Source: Aquificota bacterium (GTDB taxonomy: Bacteria > Aquificota > Aquificia > Aquificales > Hydrogenothermaceae). From it: DNA of 64,000 nt. The DNA lies in assembly GCA_013153635.1 (NCBI GenBank), contig JAADDZ010000014.1, positions 62,001 through 126,000 on the forward strand, read 5' to 3'. The notes beneath the pieces were generated by a model. That model was given only the letters and a program-made list of their open reading frames with translations. It did no database searches and was not told the origin of the DNA. The translations under genes were made by a program, and so were the position numbers. Positions within the stretch are counted from its first letter, which is position 1. The number at the start of each line of letters is the position of its first letter. Below, piece after piece: positions 53,760 to 61,824 of the stretch.

Positions 53760-54620
53760 ATGGCATATAAAATATATAAAGTAAATGAAGAGTTTAAAGA
53801 TATAGTTCCTGAAGAAGTCGTGGAACTAGAAGAAAAAGCCACTTGGGGAAATCCAAAAAGAGGAGTAATGGACTTACCTGTAACCAAGGAGCTTTTGGAA
53901 GAACATTCTCTATGTGCTGGTTGTCCTGAATCAGCGGCAATAAGGTATATACTAGCGTCTTTACCAAATCCAGAGGACACGATAATAGTAAACTCTACAG
54001 GGTGTACCTCTTTAGTATTTCCTCATATATCCCTTCACACAGTTCACTCTCTCTTTGGTAATCAAAACTCTGTGGCATCTGGAATAAAAAGGGTTTTAGA
54101 GTGGAGATTTCCTGATAAAGCAAAAGATGTAGTAGTTCTAGCTGGAGATGGTGCAACTGTTGATATAGGTCTTGATTACACATTACAATCATTCTTTAGA
54201 CAGGAAAAAATAACTACTATATGTTTTGATAACGAAGTTTATGCAAATACAGGAGGCCAAGAATCAGGACTAACCCCAAAAGGGCATGTTTTCAAAATGG
54301 CTCCCAAAGGAAAACTCTTTGACAAGGTACCTATGTGGCAGTTGGCTATTGATTCTGGCTGTCATTATGTAGCTAGACTAACAGTGTCATCTCCTAAAAA
54401 GGTAGAAAGAGTTATAAAAGAAGCTATATATGTAGCAAGAGAATTAGGACCTACTTATATACACCTTTATACACCTTGTATACTTGAGATAGGTTTAAAC
54501 TCTGATGATGGACTTGATGAGATGAGAAGTAGAGACAAAGAAAGATTCGCATTCTTTGAGTATAAAACTCCACATGCAGAAGAAGTAATCGCTAAATATA
54601 AAGCGGAGGGATTACTATAA
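53760..54620 (+). CDS. porB: 2-oxoacid:ferredoxin oxidoreductase beta subunit (set 2)
   Basis: A 286-residue TPP/[4Fe-4S] subunit. 'HSLCAGCPESAAIRY' gives the first two cluster Cys, 'NSTGCTSL' the third and 'TPCILEIG' a fourth. The TPP motif is 'GDGATVDIGL' followed by 'DNEVYANTGGQES'. The stop and the porG ATG share one base. Confidence 0.92.
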   Translation: MAYKIYKVNEEFKDIVPEEVVELEEKATWGNPKRGVMDLPVTKELLEEHSLCAGCPESAAIRYILASLPNPEDTIIVNSTGCTSLVFPHISLHTVHSLFGNQNSVASGIKRVLEWRFPDKAKDVVVLAGDGATVDIGLDYTLQSFFRQEKITTICFDNEVYANTGGQESGLTPKGHVFKMAPKGKLFDKVPMWQLAIDSGCHYVARLTVSSPKKVERVIKEAIYVARELGPTYIHLYTPCILEIGLNSDDGLDEMRSRDKERFAFFEYKTPHAEEVIAKYKAEGLL

Positions 54621-55336
54621 TGGAAAGAAGACTTGTATCAATAAGAATGCCCGCTCTTGGAGGTCAAGGTGCTGTTACTGCGGCTCATATCATTGCTACT
54701 GCCGCTGACAACGAAGGATACTATGCTGTATCAAACCCTTTCTTTGGGGCTGAAAAAAGAATGGCTCCTTCTGAAAGTTATGCGAGAATAGGGATAGTAC
54801 CTATTTACGATAGAGGAGAAGTGGTATATCCTGACGTGATAATGGTTTTCCACCCACAAGTTATTACTATGGGTAAGTCCTACACCATGCCATTTTACTC
54901 TGGCATAAAGGAAAACGGGCTAATTTTGATAAACAGTGAGCATGACCTTTTAACGAAAGAAGATAGACAGCTCCTAGAGGAAAAAAATGTTTATATACTA
55001 ACAAGAGACTTTACAAAATTTGCGGTAGAGATTGCTGGTACAGAGCTTGCTACTAATATGGCTATGCTTGGTGCTTTGTTCGGTGCAATGGGTATAGTGA
55101 GCAAAGACTCTATCGAAGAAGGTATAAAAGCAAGATTCTTAAAAAAGTATGTAGCCTCTGGTGGTACTGCTTCTTTGGACTCTGCTATCGAAAGAAAGTT
55201 TAAAAGAAAACTAGAATTAATAGAGAAAAATCTATCCACCGCCTCTGCCGCTTATGATTTAGCTAGAGAATGGGCAGAAAGCCAAGGTATAAAACCTTTC
55301 TTACCACCTCCTCCAGTAAAAGAACAAGTAGCATAA
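54620..55336 (+). CDS. porG: 2-oxoacid:ferredoxin oxidoreductase gamma subunit (set 2)
   Basis: A 238-residue gamma subunit: 'MPALGGQGAVTAAHIIA', 'FFGAEKRMAPSESYARI', 'ATNMAMLGALFGAMG' and a near-identical 'YVASGGTASLDSAIERKFKR' to forG. It ends with a Pro-rich tail. It is the last gene before a strong terminator; no ferredoxin-like E subunit follows or precedes this set. Confidence 0.92.
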   Translation: MERRLVSIRMPALGGQGAVTAAHIIATAADNEGYYAVSNPFFGAEKRMAPSESYARIGIVPIYDRGEVVYPDVIMVFHPQVITMGKSYTMPFYSGIKENGLILINSEHDLLTKEDRQLLEEKNVYILTRDFTKFAVEIAGTELATNMAMLGALFGAMGIVSKDSIEEGIKARFLKKYVASGGTASLDSAIERKFKRKLELIEKNLSTASAAYDLAREWAESQGIKPFLPPPPVKEQVA

Positions 55337-55343
55337 CATATAT

Positions 55344-55367
55344 AAACACCCCCTTTTGGGGTGTTTT
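55344..55367. terminator. Strong intrinsic terminator between porG and moeA
   Basis: AAACACCCC (55344-55352) pairs with GGGGTGTTT (55358-55366) around CTTTT, followed by TATTT on the plus strand. It ends the por operon, and its A-rich 5' side may also serve the convergent moeA. Confidence 0.88.
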
Positions 55368-55369
55368 AT

Positions 55370-56608
55370 TTACTCATTTAAAAAGTAAGTATCAAAGAGA
55401 ATCACTTCTATTTCAGCATTTTTGGGTATCTGTGTCGTTCCTTTTGGTACAATACCTAACCCGTTTGCTTTTAACATACTAGTTAATATATTTGACCCCT
55501 GTTTTCCTGTAACCTCTGCAAAAAAACAGTTATCTGTTTTTTCCACCTTAACTCTTATAAATTCTAACCTATCCCCTTTTTTTCTTTTGTATCCTGTTTT
55601 TAGTTTTGCCTTGATTTTTGGATTGTGAACTTTTTCAAATCCCATCATCTTTTTTATGGCTGGTTTTACTAATGTTTCAAAAACAACCATCGATGCAACC
55701 GGATTTCCGGGAATACCAAAAAATAATTTTTGGTTTTCTGTACCCCATGTACCAAAAACTACTGGTTTACCGGGTTTTTGAGCTATTTTCCAAAAAATAG
55801 TTTTTACACCTAGAACTTTTGATACAAAGTCCTTTACTAAATCGTACTCTCCTACAGAAACACCACCGGTAGTTAACAAAACATCACACGTCTTGGCATA
55901 AGATAGTTTCTCTGTTAAATCTTCTGGATTATCTTTTGCGAAGCCCAAGATAATAGGTTCTGCTCCTGCTTGTTTTATCTGTGCATAAAGAGAGTAAGTA
56001 TTTGATGTTCTAATTTGAGATGGAGAAGTTATTGGCTCTCCTATATCTAGGATTTCATCGCCAGTTGTTAAAATACCTACTTTTAGTTTTTGCTTTACAT
56101 AAACGGTAGGTTTGTTTACAGATGCCATTATACCTATTTCTGGGGGTCTAATCAGTGTCCCTTTTTCGATTAATATCTGTCCTTTTTTGTAGTCGTCTCC
56201 TTTTGTCCTTATGTTTGCTCCTTTTGGTAACTCTTGAGAGATTATAAGTCTATCTTCTTCTACCTTTACTAGCTCCTTTTGAATAACTGTATCTGCTCCT
56301 TTTGGTATTACCGCTCCTGTATATATGGATACTGCTGTTCCTTTTGTAACTTCTACTTGACTGCCTCCTGCTTTTATTTCTCCTTTTATCTTCAAAATAG
56401 CAGGATTTTCTTTTGAAGCTCCTTTTATATCTTCATACCTAACTGCAAACCCGTCCATTCCACTATTATCAAAAGGTGGATTATCCCTATCCGCTAAAAT
56501 ATCTTCTGCTAATATTCTAAATAGAGAGTCAGCTAAAAAAACTTTTTCGTTCCCTAAAACTTTTGTATTATCTAGCACCAATTTTAATGCTTCTTGGTAG
56601 TCTAACAT
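55370..56608 (-). CDS. moeA: Molybdopterin molybdenumtransferase MoeA
   Basis: MoeA inserts molybdate into adenylated molybdopterin. Seen: 'RDNPPFDNSGMDGFAVR', 'TTGDEILDIGEPI', 'TTGGVSVGEYDLVKD' and 'FGIPGNPVASMVVFE'. The length of 412 residues is typical. Together with mobB it indicates synthesis of a bis-MGD-type cofactor. Confidence 0.95.
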   Translation of the reverse strand: MLDYQEALKLVLDNTKVLGNEKVFLADSLFRILAEDILADRDNPPFDNSGMDGFAVRYEDIKGASKENPAILKIKGEIKAGGSQVEVTKGTAVSIYTGAVIPKGADTVIQKELVKVEEDRLIISQELPKGANIRTKGDDYKKGQILIEKGTLIRPPEIGIMASVNKPTVYVKQKLKVGILTTGDEILDIGEPITSPSQIRTSNTYSLYAQIKQAGAEPIILGFAKDNPEDLTEKLSYAKTCDVLLTTGGVSVGEYDLVKDFVSKVLGVKTIFWKIAQKPGKPVVFGTWGTENQKLFFGIPGNPVASMVVFETLVKPAIKKMMGFEKVHNPKIKAKLKTGYKRKKGDRLEFIRVKVEKTDNCFFAEVTGKQGSNILTSMLKANGLGIVPKGTTQIPKNAEIEVILFDTYFLNE

Positions 56609-56678
56609 CGCTAAATCTCCTTTTTCCTTTATTTTATTTTATAGTTCTATATAGATAAAAGATTTTTGTCATATACAG

Positions 56679-56707
56679 TTGACAAACCTTAAGAACAATT
56701 ATATATT
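56679..56707 (+). promoter_or_regulatory. Consensus-like promoter for tRNA-Met
   Basis: TTGACA (56679-56684), a 17-bp spacer and TATATT (56702-56707), 16 bases before the tRNA. The -35 is a perfect hexamer. Confidence 0.85.
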
Positions 56708-56722
56708 ATTGTCTTGCTATAA

Positions 56723-56795
56723 GGGCTCGTAGCTCAGTTGGCAGAGCAGACGGCTCATAACCGTCTGGTCGGAGGTTCGAGTCCTCCCGGGCCCA
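56723..56795 (+). tRNA. tRNA-Met (anticodon CAT; elongator type likely)
   Basis: The anticodon loop CTCATAA gives CAT. Acceptor GGGCTCG/CGGGCCC with discriminator A, D-arm TAGCTCAGTTGG, T-arm GGTTCGAGTCC. The first base pair is G-C, unlike the mismatched initiator, and the anticodon stem lacks the three G-C pairs of initiators, so elongator Met is preferred; a lysidine-modified Ile tRNA is the alternative. CCA is not encoded. Confidence 0.92.
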
Positions 56796-56820
56796 TATTA
56801 AAGTTTTAGGTAAATGAATA

Positions 56821-57528
56821 ATGGAAACAGGCATAGAAACACTTTATCAGCTATCTCAAATAGATTCACAGATAATCAAACTAGAAAATCTTCTTAAGAA
56901 ATTACCTCAAGAAATCCAGCAATTAAAAGAAGAAAGTGAAGCTCTTATATCCAAACTAGAACATGTAAATAACGAACTAAAAAAGTTAGAGAAATTAAAA
57001 AAAGAAAAAGAGCTAGAAATACAAGAACAGGAAGATAGGATAGTCAAAATTCAACAAAACCTAGATAGGGTAAAAACCAACGAAGAGTACAAAGCTCTAC
57101 TAAGAGAAAAAGCTCACATAGAAGAGCTTATAATGGATATAGAAGATGAGATTTTACAAATAATGGAACAGCAGGAACATTTAGAGAAAGAAAGAGAAGA
57201 GATAAAAAAACAGGTAGAGATAGAAAGAAAGAAAATAGAAGAAAAGATAAAACAAAAACAAAAAGAACTAGAAACTATAAAGAATAAAATTCAACAGTTA
57301 AAAGAAGAAAGAGAAAAAATAAAACAAAACATTTCTAAACCTCTACTTTCAAAATATGAAACTATCAGACAGGCGAGAGATGGATTAGCAGTGGCTTTAG
57401 CTCAAGATGGTACATGTGCCGGCTGTTATATGATAATACCTCCCAAATTGTACAGCGAAGTTATAAAAGCAGAAGAACTATTTACTTGTCCCCATTGTGG
57501 AAGATTTTTGTATTACGAATCAAAATAA
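56821..57528 (+). CDS. Coiled-coil protein with C-terminal zinc ribbon (CT398/DUF164 type)
   Basis: A 235-residue protein: a long antiparallel coiled coil (residues ~5-180, rich in Glu/Lys/Gln) followed by a C4 zinc ribbon 'GTCAGCYMII' and 'FTCPHCGRF'. This is the widespread CT398/zf-RING_7 architecture, of uncertain function; the Chlamydia member has been linked to secretion systems. It lies 25 bases after tRNA-Met, probably on the same transcript. Confidence 0.85.
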   Translation: METGIETLYQLSQIDSQIIKLENLLKKLPQEIQQLKEESEALISKLEHVNNELKKLEKLKKEKELEIQEQEDRIVKIQQNLDRVKTNEEYKALLREKAHIEELIMDIEDEILQIMEQQEHLEKEREEIKKQVEIERKKIEEKIKQKQKELETIKNKIQQLKEEREKIKQNISKPLLSKYETIRQARDGLAVALAQDGTCAGCYMIIPPKLYSEVIKAEELFTCPHCGRFLYYESK

Positions 57529-57531
57529 AAG

Positions 57532-57549
57532 GTAGGGGAACTCCCCCAC
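57532..57549. terminator. Hairpin between convergent zinc-ribbon and NapH-like genes
   Basis: GTAGGGG pairs with CCCCCAC around AACT, with one mismatch. On the minus strand CCTTTTATTTT follows, so it is best read as the terminator of the NapH-like gene. Confidence 0.6.
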
Positions 57550-57551
57550 TG

Positions 57552-58445
57552 TTAATGATGCTTTGGTCTTTTGTGTTTTCCTTCTATAAACTCTGGGTCT
57601 CTTGGAGGTAGTTCTCTAACCCAAACCATAAGAGGCTCTTTACATTCTTTTGTTCTTACCTGTTTACATACATCTATACATGTACCACAAGCGATACATG
57701 CCTGAATCCCTTTATAAAAATCATTTATATAAGCCATTCTTCTAGGGTCTAAAGCCATTGGACAATGAATTATACACGCTCTACAGCTTCCACAGTCATC
57801 TAAATCTGCCCAAGGAACCATAGTTGGTTTAAAAATGTGGTGGTAAGGAGTTATTTTTTGGTATATTCCAGTTGGACAGAAAACTCTGCACCATTTTTTT
57901 CCTATGAAAACTTCAAAGAAGAAAATCCCAGTTGTACCAATAAATGCAAACCACATTGGTGCAAAAAAAGGATTGGTCTTATAAAAGAAAACTCTCAAAT
58001 CGGTAATCCAGTTAAAAAACAAAAGAGCAAAGAGTACTGCTACAACAAAAGATAAAATCCAGTATTCTAATCTTTGAAACTTTGAAGACCTAGGACCGTA
58101 TAGCATTCTCCTGAATTTCTCTTGTACCTCTGCTACAAAACCTCCGGGACATATCCAACCACAAAATACTCTACCATTTATAAGGTTCAAAACTATAACT
58201 AGTATTGCAAAAAAACCACCTGCTACTATCACAGCTCCTAAGCCTTGTACTATATCTACCTGCTTTCCAAAAATCCAAGCTTCATTATGAGCTATATCTA
58301 TTTTTGCAATTCTAAACGTAGGAAGTATTATAAGGGCAAGTATGATAAGTATATAAGAGGTATTTCTCAATATCTCAAACTTATGGGTTTCCCAAAATGA
58401 TGGTTGAGGGCAGGCTGGGGCGTCTTGGGCTATATGTTTTTGCAT
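57552..58445 (-). CDS. NapH/CcoG-like polyferredoxin membrane protein
   Basis: A 297-residue protein with about five membrane helices. Two Cys-x3-Cys-Pro motifs at membrane faces, 'CGWICPGG' and 'CRVFCPTG', are the NapH/NosR signature. Two C-terminal [4Fe-4S] motifs follow, 'CGSCRACIIHCP' and 'CIACGTCIDVCK'. The C-terminus ends 'HKRPKHH'. It may move electrons from quinol to a periplasmic or cytoplasmic partner. No nap or nos genes adjoin it, so the partner is unknown. Confidence 0.85.
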   Translation of the reverse strand: MQKHIAQDAPACPQPSFWETHKFEILRNTSYILIILALIILPTFRIAKIDIAHNEAWIFGKQVDIVQGLGAVIVAGGFFAILVIVLNLINGRVFCGWICPGGFVAEVQEKFRRMLYGPRSSKFQRLEYWILSFVVAVLFALLFFNWITDLRVFFYKTNPFFAPMWFAFIGTTGIFFFEVFIGKKWCRVFCPTGIYQKITPYHHIFKPTMVPWADLDDCGSCRACIIHCPMALDPRRMAYINDFYKGIQACIACGTCIDVCKQVRTKECKEPLMVWVRELPPRDPEFIEGKHKRPKHH

Positions 58446-58507
58446 AATCTACCTCCTGTTTTAATTATTATTTCGTAACTTCCGATATAAAAATGATATA
58501 AAATTTC

Positions 58508-58535
58508 TTTACAATTTAATACAGTTTGGTATATT
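58508..58535 (+). promoter_or_regulatory. Promoter of the PEGA lipoprotein gene
   Basis: TTTACA (58508-58513), a 16-bp spacer and TATATT (58530-58535). The predicted start point falls inside the palindrome at 58544-58559. Confidence 0.6.
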
Positions 58536-58543
58536 ATACAAGA

Positions 58544-58559
58544 GTTAGTACTTACTAAC
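58544..58559. promoter_or_regulatory. Palindromic operator at the PEGA lipoprotein start site
   Basis: GTTAGTA, CT, TACTAAC: perfect 7-bp arms. Its place between the -10 and the AAGGAGG ribosome site fits a repressor site of TetR-like size. The regulator is not identified. Confidence 0.6.
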
Positions 58560-58571
58560 AAGGAGGCGAAT

Positions 58572-60170
58572 ATGAAAAAATTTTTTACCCTTTTCGGTCT
58601 TTTTATCTTTAGTGTTTTTCTGGTAGCTTGTGAAGGAAAAGGTCAATTAGTTATAAAAGAACCTCCAAACGCAAAAGTATACATAAATGGAAAGTATGTA
58701 GGTACTACTCCTATAAAACTCACCTTAAAAGAGGGTAGATACAAAGTAACAGTTGCTACTTCTGAATTTGATGAAGATACCAAAATAGTTCAGATATTTT
58801 TTGATAGAACTGTTGAACTTACCTTTAATCCAAAACCTAAAGGTATATTAGAAGCTGATTCTAAACCTCAAGGAGCAAAAGTTATAGATGGTAAAGAGAT
58901 TTTAGGTAAAACTCCTCTAAGGGTAAAACTAGACCCCGGTGAGCATATACTCGTGTTTAAATATGGCTCTTTAGGAGCTTCAAGAAAGGTAAAGATAGAA
59001 TATCGAAAAGTTACTAAACTTTTTGTTAATTTGGAAAAAGCGGTGGTACATTTTTATTTAGACCCTGAAGATGCTGAACTTTATATTGATAATAAACCTA
59101 TCAAAGCTCCTGCTACCTTAGAGCTAGATGAAGGTGAACATATAGCGATTGTAAAGAAAGGTGTTTATGAGGACAAGTTTAAGTTTTACGTTAAAAAAGG
59201 AGAAGAAAAAAAGATAACATACAAACTAATGGACGTTCAGCTTCCTCCAATACAAGCTTATGCTCCAATAGAATTTACCAAAGATTACAAATTCTTAGTT
59301 AGCTTAGGAAAGGGAGGAATCTATTTTTGGGATTTAGAAGAGCTAAAACCTCATATATCTGTTTATGACCCTCAAGATGTAAGAAATTTTGATAAATTCA
59401 TAAATTTTGATGTTAGTGATGACAAAAAACTTATAGTAGGTGTAAAACCTATAAAAGCCCTTAAATATCTACTTGAAGACAAAAATAAACCAGCTACAAA
59501 AATACTCTTATGGAATGCTTTAACTTTATCTCCTACTTTTTCTCAAATCTTTTATTATGAGATAGTAGGTGCATCTGTAAACAAAACTAAAGACCGTGTA
59601 TTTATGATAACTAAGAATGGTGACTTGTTAAAACTAAATATAACAGATAATCAGATTAGCTCTGTTCCTTTAGACAATGTACCTCTTACAGACATTAAAA
59701 GGCTAGAAGACAAGATTTATATCTCATCTTCTTCAGGAAAAGTTGTAGTTATAGACAGTACGAGTGGAGATGTTCTATCTTCTAAAGAAGTTCACGAAAG
59801 TACGATAAACAGATTAGAAATCTCAAAAGATGGAAAATATATAATCACTGCCTCTAATGACGGAAAAGTTAACCTTTTAGATAGAGATATAAATATCGTA
59901 AAATCTTTCGATATTGGAAAACCTGTATATGCCGCAAATATTTCTATTTCTGATGATGCTCTTGCATATAGCGTAGGCAAAATAGTAAAAGTTATAAACA
60001 TCTCTGATTTGTCACAGCTGTATCAGATAGACGACTTAAATGCCAAAGTAATCGACATAGAATTTTGGACAGAAGATATAATAATAACTGGTTCTGGCTT
60101 AGAAAAACCAGAAGTCAAACTGTGGAACAAAGGGCATCTTCTTAGAAAATGGGTTCAAACAATTGAATAA
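58572..60170 (+). CDS. Lipoprotein with three PEGA domains and a beta-propeller-like C-terminus
   Basis: A 532-residue protein with a lipobox 'FLVAC' (Cys20). Three tandem PEGA-like units follow (about 25-85, 90-155 and 155-215), each with the turn 'VYINGKYVGTTP'-like pattern (second: 'VIDGKEILGKTP', third: 'LYIDNKPIKAP'). The remaining ~300 residues form repeated four-strand blades such as 'VVVIDSTSGDVLSSKEV' and 'ISKDGKYIITASNDGKVNL', WD40-like. Probably an outer- or inner-membrane anchored surface-layer or signalling scaffold; no function is known. Confidence 0.75.
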   Translation: MKKFFTLFGLFIFSVFLVACEGKGQLVIKEPPNAKVYINGKYVGTTPIKLTLKEGRYKVTVATSEFDEDTKIVQIFFDRTVELTFNPKPKGILEADSKPQGAKVIDGKEILGKTPLRVKLDPGEHILVFKYGSLGASRKVKIEYRKVTKLFVNLEKAVVHFYLDPEDAELYIDNKPIKAPATLELDEGEHIAIVKKGVYEDKFKFYVKKGEEKKITYKLMDVQLPPIQAYAPIEFTKDYKFLVSLGKGGIYFWDLEELKPHISVYDPQDVRNFDKFINFDVSDDKKLIVGVKPIKALKYLLEDKNKPATKILLWNALTLSPTFSQIFYYEIVGASVNKTKDRVFMITKNGDLLKLNITDNQISSVPLDNVPLTDIKRLEDKIYISSSSGKVVVIDSTSGDVLSSKEVHESTINRLEISKDGKYIITASNDGKVNLLDRDINIVKSFDIGKPVYAANISISDDALAYSVGKIVKVINISDLSQLYQIDDLNAKVIDIEFWTEDIIITGSGLEKPEVKLWNKGHLLRKWVQTIE

Positions 60171-60234
60171 TATAATAAAAGAGGAATATATTAATACTGT
60201 AATAATCTTTTACAAGATGTGAGGTTTTTAATTA

Positions 60235-61614
60235 ATGTGTGGAGTTTTTGGTGTTTTTGACCATAAGTCAGCGGCTTACCTTACTTATCTAGGGCTTCAT
60301 GCCCTTCAGCATAGAGGTCAAGAATCTGTAGGTATAGCTGTATCCGACGGATACGACATTAATCTAAAATTAGGAAATGGATTAGTAACCAAAGCCATAA
60401 AAGAAGAAGACATAAAAGAGCTAAAAGGAGACCTTGCCATAGGACATGTAAGGTACTCAACCTCTGGAGGTAGCAATCCCAAAAATATACAACCCTTTTT
60501 CGCTCACTTTTATGGTGGAGCTTTCGCTATAGCTCACAATGGAAATCTTGTAAACGCTCATGAATTAAGAATGTTTTTAGAAAAAGATGGAGCTATTTTT
60601 AGGTCTACATCTGATACAGAAGTGTTTATCCATCTAATTGCTAGAGCAAAAGAACCTCCTCCTTCTCATATCATACTTCACAAAAATGATAAAGAGTTCA
60701 TACCTCATATCTTTGAAGCTATGAAAAAAGTCAAAGGTGCTTACTCTCTAGTGATACTAAGAGAAAGACAACTTATAGCTGTTAGAGACCCTTATGGTTT
60801 TAGACCTTTGGTGCTTGGGAAAAATAGAACAGGGAGCTACTTTGTAGCTTCTGAAACTTGTGCTTTGGATATTGTAGATGCAGAATATCTTCGAGATGTA
60901 AACCCCGGAGAAGTTCTCGTTATAGACGACGCAGGACTAAGGTCTTATTATCCATTCGAAAACTTAGAAAAGCTTGCAAAATGTATATTTGAATACGTGT
61001 ATTTTGCCCGTCCTGACAGCAAAATATTTAAAGACTGGGTATATGGAATTAGAAAGGAGATGGGAAAAAATCTTGCAAAAGAGTACAAAATAGAAGCTGA
61101 CTATGTTGTTCCTGTGCTAGATTCTGGTCTTCTAGCCGCAAAAGGATACTCTGAAGAAAGTGGCATACCCTTAGAGATTGGTCTTATAAGAAACCATTAT
61201 GTAGGTAGAAGTTTTATTCAGCCTACTCAAGACATAAGAGATTTGAGTGTAAAGTTAAAACTAAATCCAGTAAGATATGTAGTCGAAAACAAAAGACTTA
61301 TCGTTATAGATGATTCTTTAGTAAGAGGAACCACTAGCAGAAAGATAATAAATATGTTAAAAGAGGCAGGAGCTAAGGAAGTTCACCTTTTAATAAGTTC
61401 ACCTCCAGTTATAGATTCTTGTTATTACGGGATAGATACCCCTACAAAAGAAGAGCTTATAGCTAACAAAATGAGCATAGAAGAGATAAGAAAGTATATA
61501 GGAGCAGACAGTCTACATTATCTATCTTTAGAAGGTATGCTAAAAGCGGCAAATAAATTTAGACAAAAAGGTTTCTGTACTGCATGCTTCACAAGTGACT
61601 ATCCAATTTTATAG
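60235..61614 (+). CDS. purF: Amidophosphoribosyltransferase (B. subtilis type, likely Fe-S)
   Basis: The first step of purine synthesis. It begins 'MCGVFGVFDH' with the nucleophile Cys2 exposed after Met removal and no propeptide. The glutaminase domain has 'HRGQESVGIA' and 'HNGNLVNA'. The PRPP loop is 'VIDDSLVRGTTSRK'. Cys residues near 'KCIFEYVYFARPDS', 'DSCYYGID' and 'FCTACFTSD' match the cluster-binding pattern of the Fe-S-containing class. The length is 459 residues. Confidence 0.96.
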   Translation: MCGVFGVFDHKSAAYLTYLGLHALQHRGQESVGIAVSDGYDINLKLGNGLVTKAIKEEDIKELKGDLAIGHVRYSTSGGSNPKNIQPFFAHFYGGAFAIAHNGNLVNAHELRMFLEKDGAIFRSTSDTEVFIHLIARAKEPPPSHIILHKNDKEFIPHIFEAMKKVKGAYSLVILRERQLIAVRDPYGFRPLVLGKNRTGSYFVASETCALDIVDAEYLRDVNPGEVLVIDDAGLRSYYPFENLEKLAKCIFEYVYFARPDSKIFKDWVYGIRKEMGKNLAKEYKIEADYVVPVLDSGLLAAKGYSEESGIPLEIGLIRNHYVGRSFIQPTQDIRDLSVKLKLNPVRYVVENKRLIVIDDSLVRGTTSRKIINMLKEAGAKEVHLLISSPPVIDSCYYGIDTPTKEELIANKMSIEEIRKYIGADSLHYLSLEGMLKAANKFRQKGFCTACFTSDYPIL

Positions 61615-61626
61615 GAGGTTTTATGT

Positions 61627-61815
61627 ATGCCGTACGTTAATGTAAAAGTAGCTGGGAAACTGTCAAAAAAACAAAAAGAAGAGATAGTAGAAGGGATAAC
61701 AAAGCTTTTAGAAAAAGTGGCAAACAAACCACCACAAGCAACTTACGTAGTTATAGAGGAGATAGATAGAGATAACTGGGGAAAAGGTGGAAAACTGTTA
61801 TCAGAAAAAAAATGA
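61627..61815 (+). CDS. 4-oxalocrotonate tautomerase-family enzyme
   Basis: A 62-residue protein starting 'MPYVNVKV'; Pro becomes the catalytic N-terminal base after Met removal. 'KEEIVEGITKLLEKV' and 'VVIEEIDRDNWGKGG' match the 4-OT fold (Trp near residue 50). An out-of-frame ATG lies five bases upstream, but the Pro fixes the start. The physiological substrate is unknown. Confidence 0.9.
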   Translation: MPYVNVKVAGKLSKKQKEEIVEGITKLLEKVANKPPQATYVVIEEIDRDNWGKGGKLLSEKK

Positions 61816-61824
61816 GGCTAAAAT

